From Latrodectus hesperus (Eukaryota; Arthropoda; Arachnida; Araneae; Theridiidae): a stretch of DNA of 64,000 nt. The stretch spans positions 120,992,908 through 121,056,907 of the forward strand of contig CM075851.1 in the NCBI GenBank assembly GCA_037975125.1, given 5' to 3'. This document shows, one piece after another, positions 59,535-64,000 of the stretch; within the stretch, counting starts at the first letter, position 1; every line of letters starts with the position of its first letter. Under the pieces are notes generated by a model, which did not search any database, had not been told where the DNA came from, and saw only the letters and a program-made list of their open reading frames with translations. Made by a program: the position numbers and the translations under genes.

Positions 59535-61136
59535 TTAGCCGATAAAATGTCTAAGATGTAGAGAAAAGTTAACAATATTAGTTTCTTTTATCCAATTGCG
59601 AAATCTCTCATCTCTATCACATCCCAATAGATAACACTTTACTGCTTTCTTGTCCAATTGTATACATTTCTGATTCGGTATATGGACATAGCAGGAAAAC
59701 CTAATTATACGCTTATATTTTATTCTAGACTTTTGAACCAACCACAATTCATTACGTCTTTTATTTTGTAATGAACTTTATCTTGTTCCGTTTAATATGT
59801 AAACAGATATACTAATCACTTCTACCCATAAATATGAAAAAAATGAATTTCTAAATTAGAATTTTTCAATATTTTTTTAATTTCTATCAGGATAATATTT
59901 TCCCATTCAATTCCTTCATCTTATTGTGGAGTATAGGGAGCAGTGAGTCTTTGAACAATCCCAGGTTTCTGAAAAATATTTCTAACATTTTCACTATCAA
60001 GTTCTCCTGCATTATCACTCAAGATTTCTTTGATATTATGTCCGATGTTCTTTGCATGTTCTAACATGTTTTCAAGAGCTCGAGGAACGTTTGATTTTTG
60101 ACGAAGAAAAAAATATTTTTCGGGAGGACAAAAAAAAGAAATTTAGGATCTTTCAAAACAACAAATCAAAATCTGTGAAATAATTATTATTGTTGGTGAT
60201 ATATTTTGCGATGCATCATTATCAACAAACCAATCATAGTTGCTTTGTTCTGATGAAAATACTTCTTCATAAAGATCTAATAATGATATATTTGCAATAG
60301 CTTCAGTTTTTTTCTTGAAACTTGTCATTCTGATTAGGCTTTGCTGGTATGCCATCAGCTATGCATTTTCGACAGAATCTCACCCAATGACCTTTTTGAT
60401 GGCAGTAGTTGCACTTTTCAAGTTGTTTTTTGACTTCTAGGAATTGGTTTTGTTTTTGTGATTTTTGCTTCTAATACTTCTTGATTATGAGCATCACTTT
60501 TCATTTATTGTTATTTATTTTTCTCTTTCTTGAGTTGTCAGTTCATCAAATGTTCTTCTTCATTCAGAAGTAACCAACTTGACTTGAAATAATGGCATTC
60601 TTGAGGTAATGTGTCCAAAATCTTGCAAATTAGCAATATTTGAGGAATTTGAGATTCTTGTTTTCTATCAAGACCCAAATTCAATTCATTCCAAAGTCTT
60701 TTTTTAACTTGAATAGGTGAGCAGCCATATTGTCCTTAACTGACCATTTGCACTGAAAAAATTGTAGACATATATTGTACAATTGATTGTCAGAGGTAGC
60801 TTCATAAAGCTTATGAAGTTTTAGTCATTCATCTCTAGAATTGTCTAACCTTATTACTTTTTTGCATTGTTTCTTCCGTTATCGAGTTTTCAAGGCACAT
60901 GTATTTGCTCGCCTATAAGCAGCTAAATCTTCTTTATGTCTTTTTACAGTAGCATTGTCTTCATCAGGTTGCATCTGGGGCTCTTTTATCTTGCCTTCTA
61001 CAACTTCTAAAGAGTCAGCATGATAATTTAAGCAAATATTATTTTGTATTTCCATAGAGGCCCAATCACTTTCTTCATTCAAAGCTTTAATTTGAAATTT
61101 TCCTGCCTCCATATTTGGTTCTTCGCTCTCATTCAC
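59535..61136 (-). pseudogene. Ty1/Copia gag-pol remnant lacking RT
   Basis: Gag starts at the ATG at 61136 (MNESEEPNMEAGKF). A gag core with DEWLKLHKLY (about 60835) follows, then a CCHC knuckle CNYCHQKGHWVRFC near 60370-60412. The protease follows at about 60230: the usual D-S/T-G reads DND, so it is inactive. The integrase core has SDNAGE (about 60025, Asp kept) and GIEWEN (about 59925, Glu kept). The integrase C-terminal part with KAVKCYLLGC and WIKETN ends at 59535. RT and RNase H are absent. Stops and shifts throughout. Flanked by LTR-like repeats. Confidence 0.85.
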
Positions 61137-61380
61137 AAAAATATTTTCTGATAAATTCTTAAAAGAAATATTTATACATTAACACGTAAGTATAAGTCCA
61201 GCTTCACTCACTGAAATTCCTTATGAGGATATTTTTAACAAATGATTTCAGGACCTTAGAGGTGGAAAGCAAATAAAACCTTGCTTTTCTTGCTGGATTT
61301 GGCATAATAATTTAATGCTGATCATCTGAATCTTCCCAAAATGCTTACTGTGCTTAGAGCATACAGAAAACAAATTACCA

Positions 61381-61530
61381 ATAAGATATTTTCATTTATC
61401 TTTTATTGAAGAAAGATTTAAAAGTAATATTAAAATGCGTTCAATTGCTATTAAAACATTATACAATATAATATGAAATTGAAATCCAAAAACTCAAAGT
61501 AAATAGTACAGATCTGAATCTTAACTGCTT
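61381..61530. repeat. LTR-like repeat, right copy (Copia)
   Basis: Direct-repeat partner of 57961-58115. Because the Copia genes are on the minus strand, this is the 5' LTR side. The MITE copy B begins 10 bp beyond it, possibly within the original LTR. Confidence 0.7.
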
Positions 61531-61539
61531 GGGCAAAGA

Positions 61540-61770
61540 TACCGTATAATCCAGGATACTAAGTTCTGAATTTTTTGGCGATGAAAAATTATTGCAAGAT
61601 GTCGTATTGTGATGTGCGCTTTGACGTAAATACTAGGGTGGCCAAAACAGAATATTCTGCATAATTCTTATAGGTCTCCATATCTATGAAGTAATAAAAA
61701 TCATGCTGCCACATACATAAGAAATTCGGGGAAAAATCACTAATCTCAGAATTTGTCATCCTGGATTATA
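61540..61770. mobile_element. MITE copy B, inverted relative to copy A
   Basis: Starts TACCGTATAATCCAGGAT and ends in the inverted ATCCTGGATTATA. Its reverse complement aligns along its whole length with 2382-2612. No transposase is encoded. Copy B lacks the GGCACCTGTGCC outer ends of copy A, and no target duplication is evident. Confidence 0.8.
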
Positions 61771-61795
61771 TGGAATATAATCCAGGATGACAAAT
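61751..61795. repeat. 20-bp perfect palindrome at MITE end
   Basis: ATTTGTCATCCTGGATTATA (61751-61770) is followed after 5 bp by its exact reverse complement (61776-61795). The right arm repeats the MITE end in inverted orientation, so two element ends face each other here, or the family has a snap-back terminus. Confidence 0.9.
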
Positions 61796-63291
61796 GTGCC
61801 ACTGCTTGTGATGAAAGATGTAATTATTACATTTGCTACCAGATTACGGCGAGAAATAATAATTTCGCTTTCCATTTAACATTAAACACAACAAATTCTT
61901 CCATCAATAAGTCCGTTCATGGTTGAAATAAATCACATTTCACTCACTCAAACATTTCTTACAGCTGATAAAATTTGGTTCATTTGCCCGAATTACAAAA
62001 ATTAAAGCCATTGTTATGAGTATCATGTTATTTGAAAATTACAATTTTCACCGCTAAGTGGCTCTATCATCAGTAAGTTGACAATTCCAAAGTAGGACAT
62101 TTCTGATTGAATTTCTATGAGACACTGCACGCAGATATTTTGATCTTTGTTTCATAGCGTGTATTTTATGTTAGACCTAAATTAAAACACGCAAAATTTT
62201 GCTATAAAAATTATAAACCATATCGGAGATTAATTTTACTTTTTTAATTATTTACCATCTAAGTCATGTTAAACAAAACGTATTATATAAAAATGTTTTA
62301 TAATTGAAATATATTTTAGTATTTTTTGAAAACGATATTCTTTCTAAAAATGTATTAAATCTATGTTTTTTTGCAGACGATAAGCTTACGTTAGTCAAAC
62401 ATTTTATTCGAAGTTTGATAAGTTTAAAAAAACCACAATTATATGGATTTTGAATAGAATGACATAAAATAAATTAGTAAGTTTGAATTTATATAAACAG
62501 TATAATATATTTCTATAAACTAAGATTTTATTTCCGTAATTACTCTTTAATTCTGATGACTTAGTATAATGAAAAAATGAAATTTTGATTTAATGAAATT
62601 TCTTGGTAAATTTAACATTCTATTTCTAGTATAATTTTATTTTAATCATACAATCTAAAAATATTCATGTAACAATAAAATTTGTCCTTTTTATATTTGT
62701 GATATTAATCTATTATAGAATTATGTAATTTTTATTTTTATCCAGTAATCATTACTTTAAAATTTTTAGAACCAATGATTTATTGCCTATTTTATTTAGA
62801 GAACATAAGTTATTTCCATATTACTAACATATTTAAGTTTGTGATTTTATAACGTATAACATTTATAATATAATTTAAAACGTTTAAAAATATTTCATAT
62901 TCGAAAAAAATTATTTAAGTCAAGAGAGAGTATTAGGATCTACTTGGTGGTTTTGTCAACATTTCCCACCAATATTAGAAAGAATAAGAATCGAGATATT
63001 AGTCAACAGTTTCTACATGTGAAAATGAATTGTTTCTGCAAAGTAGATTAAAATTTCTGTAAGTTTCTATTAAATATGCAAGAAACGGTATCAAGTATAA
63101 ATGTTGACATTTTTGTTTTATTGGAGTATAAGCTGTCATAAGCATGAAGGAATTGTGTAATATAAAAAAAATTAATAACAAAAATGTTTCATGAATATTT
63201 GTTTAACTATTATTATCATTATTTAAATTTTAATAATCATTTTATTTTTTAATATAATACTTAAATTTAGTAATAATTACTCAAATTTTGT
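61796..63291. other. AT-rich stretch, nothing recognised
   Basis: No feature supported. Confidence 0.6.
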
Positions 63292-63300
63292 TATATATAT

Positions 63301-63366
<66 letters not shown>
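63292..63366. repeat. (TA)n microsatellite
   Basis: About 75 bp of TA dinucleotides with one phase slip at 63310. Confidence 0.95.
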
Positions 63367-63371
<5 letters not shown>

Positions 63372-64000
63372 TTATATCCATCTAACTAGTTCATAGATGA
63401 AAATCGTAATAAATATTAAATATAATTTTACTATTGATTTTTGAAAATATTGGTTTCTTTATTTATTAAAATTAACTCAATTATAAGAAAGAATTTTATT
63501 TATTTTTTCCATTTTGAAAGTTCTAAAAATTTTGAAATGCATGTTTCAAAAATGAAACATATTTATTTATTGAATGAACTTTTGTATTTGAATATTCAGG
63601 AAAAATATTTGTTATATGAAAACTGAATTTCTTTGTTTAAATGTTATAGTAAAATGTAAGAGATGGAGATGAGTTTTTTTTTTAATAATTAAATAGTTCT
63701 TAAATTTTCTGAAAACAAATTGAAGCAAAGTAAATATGTTGGTGTCTTTGTAACTAAAGGCACTTGGACAAGCCAAGCTCGCTATGCTTTGGCTTGGCGA
63801 ATTTAAGTCAATTGTGAGCGCTTTTCGTTTAATCAGAGCACCATGAAGGTGAAAGTACGACTTAAGTAAATATGTTGTGTAAATATAATTGAAGAATATA
63901 CAGATTTGCTAATTTTCTAAAAACTATTTTAATTAAAGAAAATGCAATGCAAAAATATAATTACAAAAATAACAAAAATACATTCATGTTTGAAGATTGT
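63367..64000. other. AT-rich end of window with a short GC-richer hairpin
   Basis: Near 63762-63790 AAGCCAA and TTTGGCTT form a small stem inside a GC-richer patch (63755-63870) that may be part of a dispersed repeat. Otherwise nothing is recognised. Confidence 0.35.

Overview
This is a eukaryotic, AT-rich, gene-poor window made almost entirely of old transposable elements. I found no intact host gene, rRNA, CRISPR array or prokaryotic defence locus. The mixture (Tc1, mariner, Tigger/pogo, two hAT elements, a P-element relative, Jockey- and RTE-like LINEs, two Gypsy elements, BEL/Pao, Copia, MITEs, a tRNA-derived SINE and a Polinton/adintovirus-like relic) fits an arthropod. An arachnid, probably a spider, is my inference from this repertoire and not something the sequence proves.

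Left third. Bases 1-5183 hold a decayed Polinton (Maverick)/adintovirus-like element. A type-B DNA polymerase lies on the plus strand and converges with a structural-protein gene and an adenovirus-type protease on the minus strand. The polymerase is interrupted by six short gaps that all look like spliceosomal introns. A 268-bp MITE with an 8-bp target duplication sits in its 3' end. A nearly complete Tc1 element follows (7583-9105), then LINE tails, then a 3.5-kb hAT element (13430-16911) inserted inside an older Jockey reverse transcriptase.

Middle. A full-length 6.6-kb Ty3/Gypsy element (17760-24353) has 841-bp LTRs and the domain order gag-protease-integrase-RT-RNase H. Integrase before RT is the Gmr1-like (copia-like) order and is unusual for Gypsy. 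Its LTRs are a mosaic of near-identical and strongly diverged segments, and a 5'-truncated LINE with a 13-bp target duplication sits in its leader. Next to it is a Tigger/pogo element (24583-27599) carrying a Jockey ORF1 and a deleted mariner. From about 28.6 to 36 kb only a SINE, a GC-richer island and featureless AT-rich DNA were seen. A THAP-domain P-element-like pseudogene occupies 36380-38630.

Right third. A second Gypsy pol (42040-44460) is split by a deleted mariner of the same family as the one at 26.5 kb. A BEL/Pao pol on the minus strand is split by a second hAT (48446-50865). A Tc1-like element with nested inverted/direct repeats (52365-54053) follows. A Copia remnant with LTR-like ends (57961-61530) carries a Jockey LINE where its RT should be. 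A second copy of the left-hand MITE lies at 61540-61770, about 59 kb from the first and in opposite orientation.

All element ORFs seen carry stops, frameshifts or missing domains, so nothing here is likely to be autonomous. The genes do not cooperate in a pathway. The window is a record of nested insertions whose order can be read from target-site duplications and rejoined reading frames.
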